In this document: positions 1 to 7,416 of the stretch, piece by piece
Numbering within the stretch: position 1 is the stretch's first letter
Layout: each line of letters opens with the position of its first letter
Notes under the pieces: model-generated
What the model saw: only the letters and a program-made list of their open reading frames with translations
Database searches by the model: none
What the model was told of the DNA's origin: nothing
Position numbers and translations under genes: made by a program
Assembly: GCA_007122945.1 (NCBI GenBank)
Contig: SKSP01000365.1
Coordinates: 1-17,775 of the forward strand
Source of the DNA: Ilumatobacteraceae bacterium
Lineage (GTDB): Bacteria; Actinomycetota; Acidimicrobiia; Acidimicrobiales; Ilumatobacteraceae
Length of the DNA: 17,775 bases
Direction: 5' to 3'

Positions 1-11
1 ACCCGCCGACC

Positions 12-43
12 CGGGGTGCCGCGCCGAACGTCGCGGCACCCCG
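12..43. terminator. Strong hairpin, probable terminator of an upstream gene
   Basis: A perfect inverted repeat with 12-bp arms: CGGGGTGCCGCG at 12-23 and its reverse complement at 32-43, around an 8-nt loop. No T-run follows, as is common for high-GC actinobacterial hairpins. It lies before the promoter-like CAGGAT of the first gene, so it most likely ends a gene outside the window. It could also be an operator for the downstream gene. Confidence 0.6.
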
Positions 44-70
44 ATGTCGCGTCCCTGACAGGATCGACCG

Positions 71-1417
71 ATGACCACCACGTACGACCCGAAACACCCG
101 AAGTACCTCGACGAGGCCGACGTGCGCGACGAGCTCACGCGGGTGTACGACCTGTGCCACGGCTGTCGCCTGTGCTTCAAGTTCTGCACGTCGTTCCCGA
201 CCCTGTTCGAGATGATCGACCGCTTCGACGACCAGGACGCCGGGAAGTTGACGCCGGCCGAGCAGGATCAGGTCGTCGACGAGTGCTTCCAGTGCAAGCT
301 CTGCTACGTCAACTGCCCGTACATCCCCGGTCAGCACGAATGGGAGCTCGACTTCCCGCGTCTCATGCTGCGCGCCGATGCCATGCGTCACGCCAACAAG
401 CAGGTCACGATGCGCGAGCGGTTGACGACCCAGGTGCTGGGGCGGACCGATCTGATCGGAACGGCGTCGACGGTGGCCGCACCGGTGGCGAACAAGTTCG
501 TGTCGGCGCCGGAGGGCTCGACGATCCGCAGGGTCGTGTCGAAGCTGACCGGGGTGTCGCCCGTCCGGTTGCTCCCGCCCTACGCCAAGCAGCGCTTCTC
601 GACGTGGTTCGCCAAGTGGGCATCGACGCCGGGTCGCGACGCATCCCGTTCGCAGGGTGCCGTCACCGTGTACCCGACGTGCCTGGTCGAGTACCAGGAG
701 CCCGAGATCGGCCACGACCTCGTCAAGGTGTACGACCGGAACGGCATCGAGTGCCGCAATTCCGAGGCCGGATGCTGTGGGGCGCCCTGGTTGCACTCCG
801 GGGACATCGGGCGGTTCACCAAGGTGGCCGAGAAGAACGTCGGGATCCTCGCTGACGAGATCCGGGCCGGGACCGATGTCGTGGTGCCCCAGCCGACGTG
901 CAGCTACGTGCTGAAGAAGGACTACCTCGACTACGTCGGCGGCCCGGACGCCGAGCTCGTGGCCGAGAACACCTACGACGCCGCCGAGTACCTGATGAAG
1001 GTCCACAAGGATCCGGATCGCGAGCTCGACACCGAGTTCACCGGCGAGGTGCCCGAGTCGATCACGTACCACACGCCGTGCCACCTGCGGGCCCAGAACA
1101 TCGGGTTCAAGAGCCGCGACCTGATGAAGTTGACCGGCGCCAAGATCAAGCTCGTGCAGCAGTGCTCGGGAATCGACGGGATGTGGGGCTTCCGGGCCGG
1201 CAACGAGGACATCTCGATCCCGATCGCGGAGAAGCTCGGTGGCCAGATCGCCAAGGCCGCCGGCGACGTGGTCGCGGGCGACTGCCACCTGGCCAACACG
1301 GCGATCCTCGAGCAGACCGGACGCACCCCGCTGCACCCGTTGCAGGTCGTGGCCCGGGCCTACGGCATCGCGCCCGAGAGCGACCGGCGAGGGCGCGGCG
1401 AGGCAGGCGCGTCGTGA
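71..1417 (+). CDS. GlpC/HdrB-like Fe-S oxidoreductase (CCG-domain protein)
   Basis: A 448-residue protein predicted to pass electrons through two [4Fe-4S] clusters and cysteine-rich CCG domains, as in GlpC and heterodisulfide reductase subunits. Its substrate is unknown. Two ferredoxin-type motifs are visible: C29-x2-C32-x2-C35-x3-C39 and C72-x2-C75-x2-C78-x3-C82, the second followed by Pro. A CCGAPW motif lies near residue 235 and a second CCG-like segment (HTPCHLR ... QQCSGIDG) in the C-terminal third. The first CCG repeat lacks the usual trailing Cys and the second reads CSG rather than CCG, so cluster binding there may differ from HdrB. No signal peptide or membrane segment is visible, so it is probably cytoplasmic. 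The start ATG has AGGA seven bases upstream, within CAGGAT. The stop overlaps the start of the DUF3501 gene. In other bacteria this pair commonly sits with a rubrerythrin, which would lie upstream of the window. Confidence 0.88.
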   Translation: MTTTYDPKHPKYLDEADVRDELTRVYDLCHGCRLCFKFCTSFPTLFEMIDRFDDQDAGKLTPAEQDQVVDECFQCKLCYVNCPYIPGQHEWELDFPRLMLRADAMRHANKQVTMRERLTTQVLGRTDLIGTASTVAAPVANKFVSAPEGSTIRRVVSKLTGVSPVRLLPPYAKQRFSTWFAKWASTPGRDASRSQGAVTVYPTCLVEYQEPEIGHDLVKVYDRNGIECRNSEAGCCGAPWLHSGDIGRFTKVAEKNVGILADEIRAGTDVVVPQPTCSYVLKKDYLDYVGGPDAELVAENTYDAAEYLMKVHKDPDRELDTEFTGEVPESITYHTPCHLRAQNIGFKSRDLMKLTGAKIKLVQQCSGIDGMWGFRAGNEDISIPIAEKLGGQIAKAAGDVVAGDCHLANTAILEQTGRTPLHPLQVVARAYGIAPESDRRGRGEAGAS

Positions 1418-2010
1418 GCGCGGTGAGCCGCAAGCTGACCCTCGCCGACATCGCCGACCTGCGCGCCTACGAGCGCGAGCGGGCGGAGTTCCGCCCCTTC
1501 GTGATGGATCTGAAGCGTCGGCGACGCGTGCACATCGGGACGTTCGTCACGCTGCTGTTCGAGAACCGCGACACGATGCGGTTCCAGATCCAGGAGATGG
1601 CACGCGTCGAGAAGCTGATGACCGACGAGGAGATCCAGGTCGAGCTCGACACGTACAACCCGATGGTCCCCGACCCGGGCCAGCTGTGCGCCACGATGTT
1701 CCTGGAGCTGACGTCCGACGAGCAGATGCGGGAATGGCTGCCCAAGCTCGTGAAGATCGAGCGCTCGGTCCTGCTGGACCTCCCGGGTGGGGAGTCCGTG
1801 CGCGCCGTGGTCGACGAGCAACACGACGAAGGGCTGACCCGCGATCACGTCACCGCAGCCGTGCACTACCTGCGCTTCGAGCTCACGCCCGAGCAGGTCG
1901 ATGCCGTCGCCGAGGGCCCGGTCGCGCTGCGGATCGACCACCCTGCCTACCTGGAGTCGGTCGAACTCCCCGACGCCGTGCGCGACGAGCTCCTGACCGA
2001 CCTGCGCTGA
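1414..2010 (+). CDS. DUF3501 family protein
   Basis: A 198-residue protein starting at GTG 1414, inside the GTGA that also ends the Fe-S oxidoreductase, so the two are translationally coupled. The sequence fits DUF3501: an N-terminal LTLADIADLRAYERER segment, a basic KRRRRVHIG stretch, an FENRDTMRFQIQEM block, then acidic segments ending DELLTDLR. It has one cysteine and no membrane segment. The family has no established biochemical role. Its regular pairing with GlpC-like Fe-S proteins and rubrerythrins suggests redox or oxidative-stress work. A 14-bp tandem duplication straddles its stop codon. The family call is by recognition of the sequence; the function is unknown. Confidence 0.85.
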   Translation: MSAVSRKLTLADIADLRAYERERAEFRPFVMDLKRRRRVHIGTFVTLLFENRDTMRFQIQEMARVEKLMTDEEIQVELDTYNPMVPDPGQLCATMFLELTSDEQMREWLPKLVKIERSVLLDLPGGESVRAVVDEQHDEGLTRDHVTAAVHYLRFELTPEQVDAVAEGPVALRIDHPAYLESVELPDAVRDELLTDLR

Positions 2011-2029
2011 CCGATCTGCGCTGACCGAA
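2002..2029. repeat. 14-bp tandem duplication across a stop codon
   Basis: CTGCGCTGACCGAT (2002-2015) is followed directly by CTGCGCTGACCGAA (2016-2029), with one mismatch. The DUF3501 stop (2008-2010) is in the first copy, so the second copy is non-coding. Confidence 0.8.
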
Positions 2030-2047
2030 CCTGTCGCGATTTCCCTC

Positions 2048-2076
2048 TGGCGCAGCCGTCGGGACCGTTCTAACCT
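2048..2076 (+). promoter_or_regulatory. Possible whiB promoter
   Basis: TAACCT (2071-2076) fits the actinobacterial -10 pattern TANNNT, with a poor -35 candidate TGGCGC (2048-2053) 17 bp upstream. A start site near 2083 would give a leader of about 34 nt that includes the purine run AGGGGG at 2102-2107, nine bases before the GTG start. This contrasts with most other units here, which look leaderless. Confidence 0.35.
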
Positions 2077-2116
2077 GCATTTCGCTGGGGACGAACGGCG
2101 CAGGGGGGCACACGCG

Positions 2117-2356
2117 GTGTCGACGCACGAACTCGAATGGCGGATGTTGGGGGCTTGTCGCGGGCTGGACGCCAGCATCTTCTATCCCGACGACGACGAG
2201 GCGGCCGAGATCGCCAAATCGGTCTGTGAGCAGTGCGGGGTCCGCGACGTGTGCCTCGAGCACGCGTTGTCGCACCGCGAGAAGGCGGGTGTGTGGGGTG
2301 GCGCCACCGAACGTGAGCGTCGTCGCATCATCCGCCAGCGCCGGCGCTCCGCGTGA
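2117..2356 (+). CDS. WhiB-family iron-sulfur transcriptional regulator
   Basis: A 79-residue WhiB-like protein, a family found only in Actinobacteria and their phages. The four cluster ligands are C14, C37, C40 and C46 in the C-x(n)-C-x2-C-x5-C arrangement that binds a [4Fe-4S] cluster sensitive to O2 and NO. The beta-turn motif GVWGG is at residues 58-62 and a basic tail (TERERRRIIRQRRR) should contact DNA. WhiB proteins act by binding region 4 of the primary sigma factor. The segment VRDVCLEHAL and the WGG-x-TERERRR tail resemble WhiB2/WhmD more than WhiB1, but the subfamily is not certain. The GTG start at 2117 is preceded by a purine-rich ribosome-binding site. It stands alone between the Fe-S oxidoreductase unit and trpD, and its targets cannot be read from the sequence. 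Confidence 0.93.
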   Translation: MSTHELEWRMLGACRGLDASIFYPDDDEAAEIAKSVCEQCGVRDVCLEHALSHREKAGVWGGATERERRRIIRQRRRSA

Positions 2357-2370
2357 CCCACGCGCCTGCG

Positions 2371-2376
2371 TAGTCT
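2371..2376 (+). promoter_or_regulatory. Leaderless-type -10 element of trpD
   Basis: TAGTCT matches TANNNT and ends 7 nt before the trpD ATG, so transcription would begin at or next to the start codon. There is no ribosome-binding site in the intervening CTCCCGC and no clear -35 element. Confidence 0.6.
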
Positions 2377-2383
2377 CTCCCGC

Positions 2384-3442
2384 ATGCCCACGCTCGACGA
2401 GATCGGCGGCTGGCCCGCGCTGCTCACCCAGCTCCTCGACCGGCACCACCTCACCGCCACCCAGGCCGAGACGGCGATGTCGACGATCCTCGCCGGTGAC
2501 GCCACCCCTGCCCAGCTGATCGGCTTCGTGGTCGCCCTGCGGGCCAAGGGCGAGAGTGCCGAGGAGCTGTCCGGCCTCCTCGACGCCGTACTCGCCGCGG
2601 CCGAGATGGTCCCGCTCGGTGAGGATCTGCGGGGTCGGGCGATCGACATCGTCGGGACCGGTGGTGACCGGTCGCACTCGATCAACGTCTCGACGATCGC
2701 CGCCCTCGTCGTGGCGGGTGCCGGCGTGCCGGTCTGCAAGCACGGCGCCCGGGCGGCGTCGTCGAAGTGCGGGGCCGCCGACGTCCTCGAGGCGCTCGAC
2801 GTCACGCTGGAGCTGACACCCGAGGGTGTCCTCCACTGCATCGAGTCGGCGGGGATCGGTTTCTGCCTCGCGCCGCGGTTCCATCCGGCGTTCCGCTTCG
2901 CCGCTCCGTCGCGCCGTGAGATCGGGATCCCGACCGTGTTCAACCTGCTCGGACCGATGGCGAACCCGGGTCGGGTGCGGCGTCAGGTCATCGGCGTCGC
3001 CGACGCCGGGTTCGCGGAGCGGATGCTGCAGTCGCTGCGCGATCACGGTTCGGTCGCCGCGTGGGTGGTGCACGGCAACGGTCTCGACGAGCTGAGCACG
3101 ACGGGGCCGTCGCAGGTCCTCGAGCTCGTCGACGGGACGACCCGCCGGTTCGAGGTCGATCCGTCCGAGTTCGGCCTGGCGCCGGCGAGCGTCACCGACC
3201 TGGCCGGCGGCACGCCGGACGAGAACGCCGCCGCCGCCCGTGCGGTCCTCGCCGGGATCGCAGGCGCTCACCGTGACATCGTCGTGCTCAACGCCGGTGC
3301 CGCGCTCGTCGTCGCCGGCCGCGCGGCGTCGCTCGCCGAAGGCATCGAGATCGCATGCCGGAGCATCGACTCGGGCGCGGCAGGGGAGACCCTGGAGCGC
3401 TTCGTGGTCGCCTCGCGCGACGCGGCGGCCCGCTCGGGGTGA
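2384..3442 (+). CDS. trpD: Anthranilate phosphoribosyltransferase (TrpD)
   Basis: A 352-residue enzyme that transfers phosphoribose from PRPP to anthranilate, the second step of tryptophan synthesis. The PRPP/Mg-binding GTGGD motif is at residues 91-95, followed by NVST (101-104), KHGAR (119-123), a FNLLGPMANP block in the C-terminal domain, and the HGNGLDE loop. An N-terminal helical domain (about residues 5-75) precedes the catalytic domain. Length is normal for the family. The start is supported by the TAGTCT element 7 nt upstream. No other trp gene is in the window, so it stands apart from a trp operon, as trpD does in Mycobacterium tuberculosis. It overlaps thrB by GTGA and is probably cotranscribed with it. 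Confidence 0.96.
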   Translation: MPTLDEIGGWPALLTQLLDRHHLTATQAETAMSTILAGDATPAQLIGFVVALRAKGESAEELSGLLDAVLAAAEMVPLGEDLRGRAIDIVGTGGDRSHSINVSTIAALVVAGAGVPVCKHGARAASSKCGAADVLEALDVTLELTPEGVLHCIESAGIGFCLAPRFHPAFRFAAPSRREIGIPTVFNLLGPMANPGRVRRQVIGVADAGFAERMLQSLRDHGSVAAWVVHGNGLDELSTTGPSQVLELVDGTTRRFEVDPSEFGLAPASVTDLAGGTPDENAAAARAVLAGIAGAHRDIVVLNAGAALVVAGRAASLAEGIEIACRSIDSGAAGETLERFVVASRDAAARSG

Positions 3443-4353
3443 GCGTTCCCGCCGCCACGGTCCGCGTCCCGGCGTCGAGCGCCAACCTCGGGCCCGGCTT
3501 CGACGCACTCGGTGTTGCGCTGTCGCTCCACGCGACGGTCGGGTGCGGCGACCCGCCACCCGATGTGGCACTCGATCCGGCCTCGGGTCCGGCGCGTGCC
3601 GTCCTCGCCGACGAGCACCATCCGGCGTCCGTCGCGTTCGCCGCCGCGGGCGGTCACGGCCCGTTGTGGGTCCACGCCCCGATCCCGATGGGACGGGGCC
3701 TCGGGTACAGCGGGGCGGTCCGGGTGGCCGGTGCGCTGGCGGCGATCGCCCAACGCGCGCCGTCGCTCGTCGGCCGGGCGCCGGCCGAGGTCCGCGACGA
3801 CCTGGTCGAGATCGCCGGACGACTCGAAGGGCACGTCGACAACGTCGCCGCGTCGGTCCACGGCGGCGTCGTCGTCGCCGCCGGTGGTCGGGTGGTCCCG
3901 GTGCCGCTCGCCGTCGCGCCGGTCATCCTCGTGTGGGTACCCGACGACGTGACGACCTCGACCGACCGATCGCGTGCCGCACTGCCCGGATCGGTCCCGT
4001 TCGCCGATGCGGTGTTCAACGCCGGGCGGACCGCACTGCTGATCGCCGCGCTCGCGAGCGGCGACGTCGACGCGCTCGCGATCGCCACGCAGGACCGCCT
4101 CCATCAGGAGGCCCGGCTGCGGACGGTGCCGGGCTCGGCTGCCGCACTCGACGCCGGCCGGGCCGCGGGCGCATGGTGCGGTTGGTTGTCGGGCAGCGGC
4201 CCGAGCGTGGCGCTGATGTGCGATCCGGCGACGGTCGACGAGGTGGCCGGTGCCCTGCCCGCCGGCGGGCACGTCAAGCACCTCGCGATCGAGACCGAGG
4301 GTGCGACCGTGCTGGTACCGGGTTCAACCGGCGAGGTCGAGCTCGGTCGCTGA
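3439..4353 (+). CDS. thrB: Homoserine kinase (ThrB), GHMP family, with variant ATP loop
   Basis: A 304-residue GHMP kinase that phosphorylates L-homoserine with ATP, on the threonine branch. It starts at GTG 3439 in the GTGA overlap with trpD. The N-terminal PASSANLGPGFD motif (11-22), EGHVDN (130-135) and the C-terminal WLSGSGPS loop all match ThrB. The ATP-binding loop reads PMGRGLGYSGA (83-93), where the family normally has GLGSSAA: one Ser is replaced by Tyr and the following Ala by Gly. This is unusual but the rest of the protein looks intact. It could therefore be an active enzyme with a lineage-specific loop or a kinase with altered substrate use. The last 30 nt overlap the tail of the convergent nuclease gene. 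Confidence 0.9.
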   Translation: MSVPAATVRVPASSANLGPGFDALGVALSLHATVGCGDPPPDVALDPASGPARAVLADEHHPASVAFAAAGGHGPLWVHAPIPMGRGLGYSGAVRVAGALAAIAQRAPSLVGRAPAEVRDDLVEIAGRLEGHVDNVAASVHGGVVVAAGGRVVPVPLAVAPVILVWVPDDVTTSTDRSRAALPGSVPFADAVFNAGRTALLIAALASGDVDALAIATQDRLHQEARLRTVPGSAAALDAGRAAGAWCGWLSGSGPSVALMCDPATVDEVAGALPAGGHVKHLAIETEGATVLVPGSTGEVELGR

Positions 4354-6060
4354 CGGGTGTCGAGTGACGTCGAGCCGGGGGAGCCGGTCGGAGATCGCGA
4401 CCGGGAAGGTCCATTCCCCCGAGCAGCTCAAGACGGTCACCCGATCGGCGTGCTGGTCGAGGTACCGGGCGAGACAGAGCGCCTCGTCGATGCCGTGACG
4501 GTCGAGGGGGCGGTCCGCTTCCGGTGGGTCGACCGGGTCGACCGGGATCCGGCGTCCGACGGTGTCGGTGCGGACCGCGTCGACGAGGCGCGCGCCGTCG
4601 ATCGTCCACGTCGTGTCGCCGATCCGCACCGTGCAGGTCGTCGCTGCCCGCAGCGCCTCGACGAGACGGTGACGGCGAGCGGCACCGAGGAACGCGGACA
4701 GCCGGTCGCGCACCTGGGCGGCCTCCTCGAAGCGCTGCTGGGTGACGAGGTCGGTCATCTTCGCCACGAGGCGCCCGGTGACGTGGTCGACCTCGCCGCC
4801 GAGCGCTCGTCGCGCCGTCTCGACGGCGTCGAGGTAGCGGCGTTCGTCGACCGGTTCGGCACACGGGCAGAACGCCACACCGAGTTGGGCCGCGCCGCAG
4901 GGAGCCGCCGTCCGGTCGGGCACGTGACGTCGCGACAGGCGCGTCGAGCACCGGCGGAGCGGGACGGTCGAGGTGATCGCCTCGATGACGAGGGTCGCCG
5001 TCGAGCGCGACGGGAGCGGTCCGAGGTGGACGCCACCGGGGGACGGTTCGCGCACCACGGCGAGCCGGGGCCACGGTGCGGCGGTGTCGAGACGAACGTA
5101 GCAGTAGCGATCGGCGCGGGTGCCGACCCGGTTGTAGCGGGGGAGGGCCCGGGCGATCATCCGCTGTTCGACCACCGCGGCGGTGAGCGGGTCGGGCAGC
5201 TCGATGTGGTCGACGCGTGTGGCCTCCCGCAGCATCGGGCCGATCCGGCGTCGGTCCTCGCTGCCGAAGTAGCTGCGGACCCGTTGGCGCAGGTTGGTCG
5301 CCTTCCCGACGTACAGCACTTCGTCGTCGCGGCCCCGGAAGACGTAGACGCCTGGTCGGCGGGGGAGCGTCGACGTCATCGCGAGTTTGGCCGACTGGGG
5401 GTGACCGGCCAACTTCGTCAACGCCACCAGGTCGTCGAGGCCCGTCACGCCGAGTCCGGTGGCCCGTTCGATCAGCAGGTGCAGCAGGTCGACCGTGGCG
5501 AGGGCGTCGTCGAGCGCCCGGTGCGATGGTCGATGGTCGAGGCGGAAGCGGCTCGCCAGGGTGGCCAGCCGACAGTCGGGGACCTCGTCGCGCACGAGCC
5601 GCCGGGCGAGCGCGACGGTGTCGACCACGGTCGGCGCGGGACGGGGGCGACCCGTCCGCTCGCAGGCCGCGCGGAGGAACCCGAGGTCGAACGCGACGTT
5701 GTGGCCGACCACCACGGCGTCGCCGACGAAGTCGAGCAGTGTGCCGAGCACCGACTCGACGCGTGGCGCCGTGGCCACCACGGCATCGGTCAAGCCGGTG
5801 AGCACGCTGATCTGCGGCGGGATCGCCCGCCCGGGGTTCACGAGGGTCTGGAACGTCCCGAGGAACTCGCCACCACGGACGAGGACCGCCCCGATCTCGG
5901 TGATGCGGTCGTCGTGGCGGTTGCCGCCCGTCGTCTCCAGGTCGATCACGCAGAACGTCGCATCGACGAGGGGCACCCCCAGGTCGTCGAAGCTTGGCTG
6001 GGCAGGTTCGGTCGGGCGGGGGCTGGTCGGGGCGGGGCTGGTCGGGACGGGCGGTCGCAC
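4324..6060 (-). CDS. DEDDh exonuclease fused to UvrC-like GIY-YIG endonuclease
   Basis: A 578-residue two-nuclease fusion, probably for DNA repair. After a proline-rich tail (residues 3-22, PTSPAP-type repeats) comes a DnaQ-like 3'-5' exonuclease: DLETTG with D40 and E42, HNVAFD with D125, and H180-x4-D185. The second domain is a GIY-YIG nuclease like the UvrC N-terminus or Cho: PGVYVF (236-241), YVGKATNLRQRVRSYF (250-265), and a downstream VVEQRMIARALPRYN segment that should supply the catalytic Glu. A UVR-like helix (QRFEEAAQVRDRL) follows, as in UvrB-binding regions, and the C-terminus is not UvrC-like. Actinobacteria carry this architecture, for example Rv2191 from memory. I chose GTG 6060 because a -35/-10 pair (TTGACT-17-TTGGAT) ends 8 nt before it; a TTG at 6084 would lie inside that promoter. 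A later GTG near residue 29 remains possible. The 3' end overlaps thrB by 30 nt, tail to tail. Confidence 0.92.
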   Translation of the reverse strand: MRPPVPTSPAPTSPRPTEPAQPSFDDLGVPLVDATFCVIDLETTGGNRHDDRITEIGAVLVRGGEFLGTFQTLVNPGRAIPPQISVLTGLTDAVVATAPRVESVLGTLLDFVGDAVVVGHNVAFDLGFLRAACERTGRPRPAPTVVDTVALARRLVRDEVPDCRLATLASRFRLDHRPSHRALDDALATVDLLHLLIERATGLGVTGLDDLVALTKLAGHPQSAKLAMTSTLPRRPGVYVFRGRDDEVLYVGKATNLRQRVRSYFGSEDRRRIGPMLREATRVDHIELPDPLTAAVVEQRMIARALPRYNRVGTRADRYCYVRLDTAAPWPRLAVVREPSPGGVHLGPLPSRSTATLVIEAITSTVPLRRCSTRLSRRHVPDRTAAPCGAAQLGVAFCPCAEPVDERRYLDAVETARRALGGEVDHVTGRLVAKMTDLVTQQRFEEAAQVRDRLSAFLGAARRHRLVEALRAATTCTVRIGDTTWTIDGARLVDAVRTDTVGRRIPVDPVDPPEADRPLDRHGIDEALCLARYLDQHADRVTVLSCSGEWTFPVAISDRLPRLDVTRHPSATELDLAG

Positions 6061-6068
6061 GGATGGAC

Positions 6069-6097
6069 ATCCAATCGCAAACAATCGTTCGAGTCAA
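6069..6097 (-). promoter_or_regulatory. Sigma70-type promoter of the fusion nuclease
   Basis: On the minus strand TTGACT (6097-6092) is a good -35 box, followed after exactly 17 bp by TTGGAT (6074-6069). The gap to GTG 6060 is 8 nt, which suggests a leaderless or near-leaderless transcript. This is the clearest two-box promoter in the window. Confidence 0.6.
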
Positions 6098-6129
6098 GAA
6101 CACCCGTTCTCCTGATTCGACAGGGGGAG

Positions 6130-6135
6130 TACCCT
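6130..6135 (+). promoter_or_regulatory. Leaderless-type -10 element of the NYN gene
   Basis: TACCCT ends 6 nt before GTG 6142. A weak -35 candidate TTCTCC (6107-6112) lies 17 bp upstream. The region is shared with the divergent nuclease promoter. A purine run AGGGGGAG at 6122-6129 is a competing explanation as a ribosome-binding site, but it sits rather far (12-13 nt) from the GTG. Confidence 0.5.
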
Positions 6136-6141
6136 GACGCC

Positions 6142-7416
6142 GTGGACCCGGCCGGACTCGATCGCGGTGACCTCGAGCCGCCGCGGATCGAGCACCGGCA
6201 CCTGCGTGGCGCGCTCGAGTTCGCCGTCCGGTTCGCGGACGAGGCGCGGCGCAACGCCGCACCCGTCACGGTGCCGGCGCCGGTCCGGGCGCTCGTCGGC
6301 AAGCCGCGCGTGCCGACCGCCGCCCTGGGCAAGCTGCGCCGGGCGATCGAGGCCGATCCGGGCTTCCGGGAACAACTCGCTCGCGTCGTCACGCCCGAAC
6401 TGGTCGACCCGGTCGGCTACGTCTGGCTGACCCGGACCGAGGGGTGGGAGACGCGGCTCGCCGCGCTCGTCGCCGATGTCGAACGTGCCGAGCACGACCG
6501 CGAGCTCGAGACGGAGCTGCAGCGCGAGCGCAAGCGGCGCGAGGCCGCCGAGCAGCGCGCGACCCGCGAGCGCGCCAAGGTCGTGGGTCTCGAGATGCAG
6601 GTCGAGCAGCTGGGCACCGAACTCGACGAGCGGCGCGCCGAGGTCGACGGGCTCGCCGACCAGTGCCGCACGATGCGAGCGGAGCTGATCGATGCCCGCA
6701 ACGAGGTCCGTCACGCGAACGACCGCGCCGCCGCGGCGGCGGCTCGCGCCGAGTCGCTGGAGACCGATCGCGACGACGCGTCGGCCCGTGCTGCGCGTGC
6801 CGAGGGGACGCGCGACGAGGTGCTCGCAGCACGGGTCGAGTCATCGCTGGAATCCGGACGGATCGCCGAGGCGGCGGTGATCGCCCGCGATCTGGCAGCG
6901 CAGCTCTCGGCACTGGCCGAGCAGGCGGGCGTGCCCGACCGCCGTGCCGCCGGCACCGTCGGTGCGCCGGTGCGTCGACCGCTGTCGCTGCCGGGCGGGG
7001 TCGTGGGCGATTCCGAGGCGGCCGCGGAGCACCTGCTCCGGTCCGGTGCGAGCGTGCTGGTGGACGGGTACAACGTGTCGATGCTCGGGTGGCCCGACAT
7101 CGACCTGGCGGACCAGCGCCGGGCGCTGCTCGACGCGGTGGAGAACCTCGCCAGGCGCGTCGGGGCCGACCTGACGGTCGTGTTCGACGGCGCCCGGGTG
7201 GTGGGCGCGGCCGCCGAGGGGCGCCGCGTGGTGCGGGTGGTCTACTCGTCCGACGGGGCCACCGCGGACGACGTGATCCGCGACGAGGTCGCCCGGCTCC
7301 CCGCCGGTCGCGCCGTCGTGGTCGTCACAAACGACGCCGAGATCGTCCGCGACGTGCGCGCGGCCGGGGCCAACACGCTGACGAGCGAGCAGTTCCTGGC
7401 GGTCGCCCGGCGATGA
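6142..7416 (+). CDS. Coiled-coil NYN-domain protein (YacP-like putative ribonuclease)
   Basis: A 424-residue protein with three regions. Residues 1-105 form a conserved-looking N-terminal segment ending in VGYVWLTRTEGWE, which I cannot name. Residues about 106-235 are a long charged coiled coil, rich in Glu, Arg and Ala with no proline. Residues about 300-424 form a NYN domain of the YacP type, a PIN-like metal-dependent RNase fold: VLVDGYNVSML near 305-315, LTVVFDGAR, an SSDGATADDVIRDEV segment, and VVVVTNDAEI with the acidic pair expected in the active site. The protein probably cleaves or binds RNA in the cytoplasm, with the coiled coil for oligomerisation; this is inference from the fold. 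GTG 6142 is supported by TACCCT 6 nt upstream; the reading frame stays open far upstream only because it is antisense to the nuclease gene. The stop overlaps the next gene by ATGA. Confidence 0.88.
   Translation: MDPAGLDRGDLEPPRIEHRHLRGALEFAVRFADEARRNAAPVTVPAPVRALVGKPRVPTAALGKLRRAIEADPGFREQLARVVTPELVDPVGYVWLTRTEGWETRLAALVADVERAEHDRELETELQRERKRREAAEQRATRERAKVVGLEMQVEQLGTELDERRAEVDGLADQCRTMRAELIDARNEVRHANDRAAAAAARAESLETDRDDASARAARAEGTRDEVLAARVESSLESGRIAEAAVIARDLAAQLSALAEQAGVPDRRAAGTVGAPVRRPLSLPGGVVGDSEAAAEHLLRSGASVLVDGYNVSMLGWPDIDLADQRRALLDAVENLARRVGADLTVVFDGARVVGAAAEGRRVVRVVYSSDGATADDVIRDEVARLPAGRAVVVVTNDAEIVRDVRAAGANTLTSEQFLAVARR

Noticed and set aside
16..855. Plus-strand frame overlapping the first gene
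   Set aside because: It is an Arg/Pro-rich shadow of the Fe-S oxidoreductase frame, without motifs.
1883..3571. Minus-strand open frame across whiB and trpD
   Set aside because: It is an antisense shadow frame with no domain; the plus-strand genes are certain.
4357..6141. Long open plus-strand frame in front of the NYN gene (would give a protein of about 1000 residues)
   Set aside because: It is antisense to the fusion nuclease, whose motifs are clear. The upstream part has no recognisable domains, and a promoter-like TACCCT supports the start at 6142.
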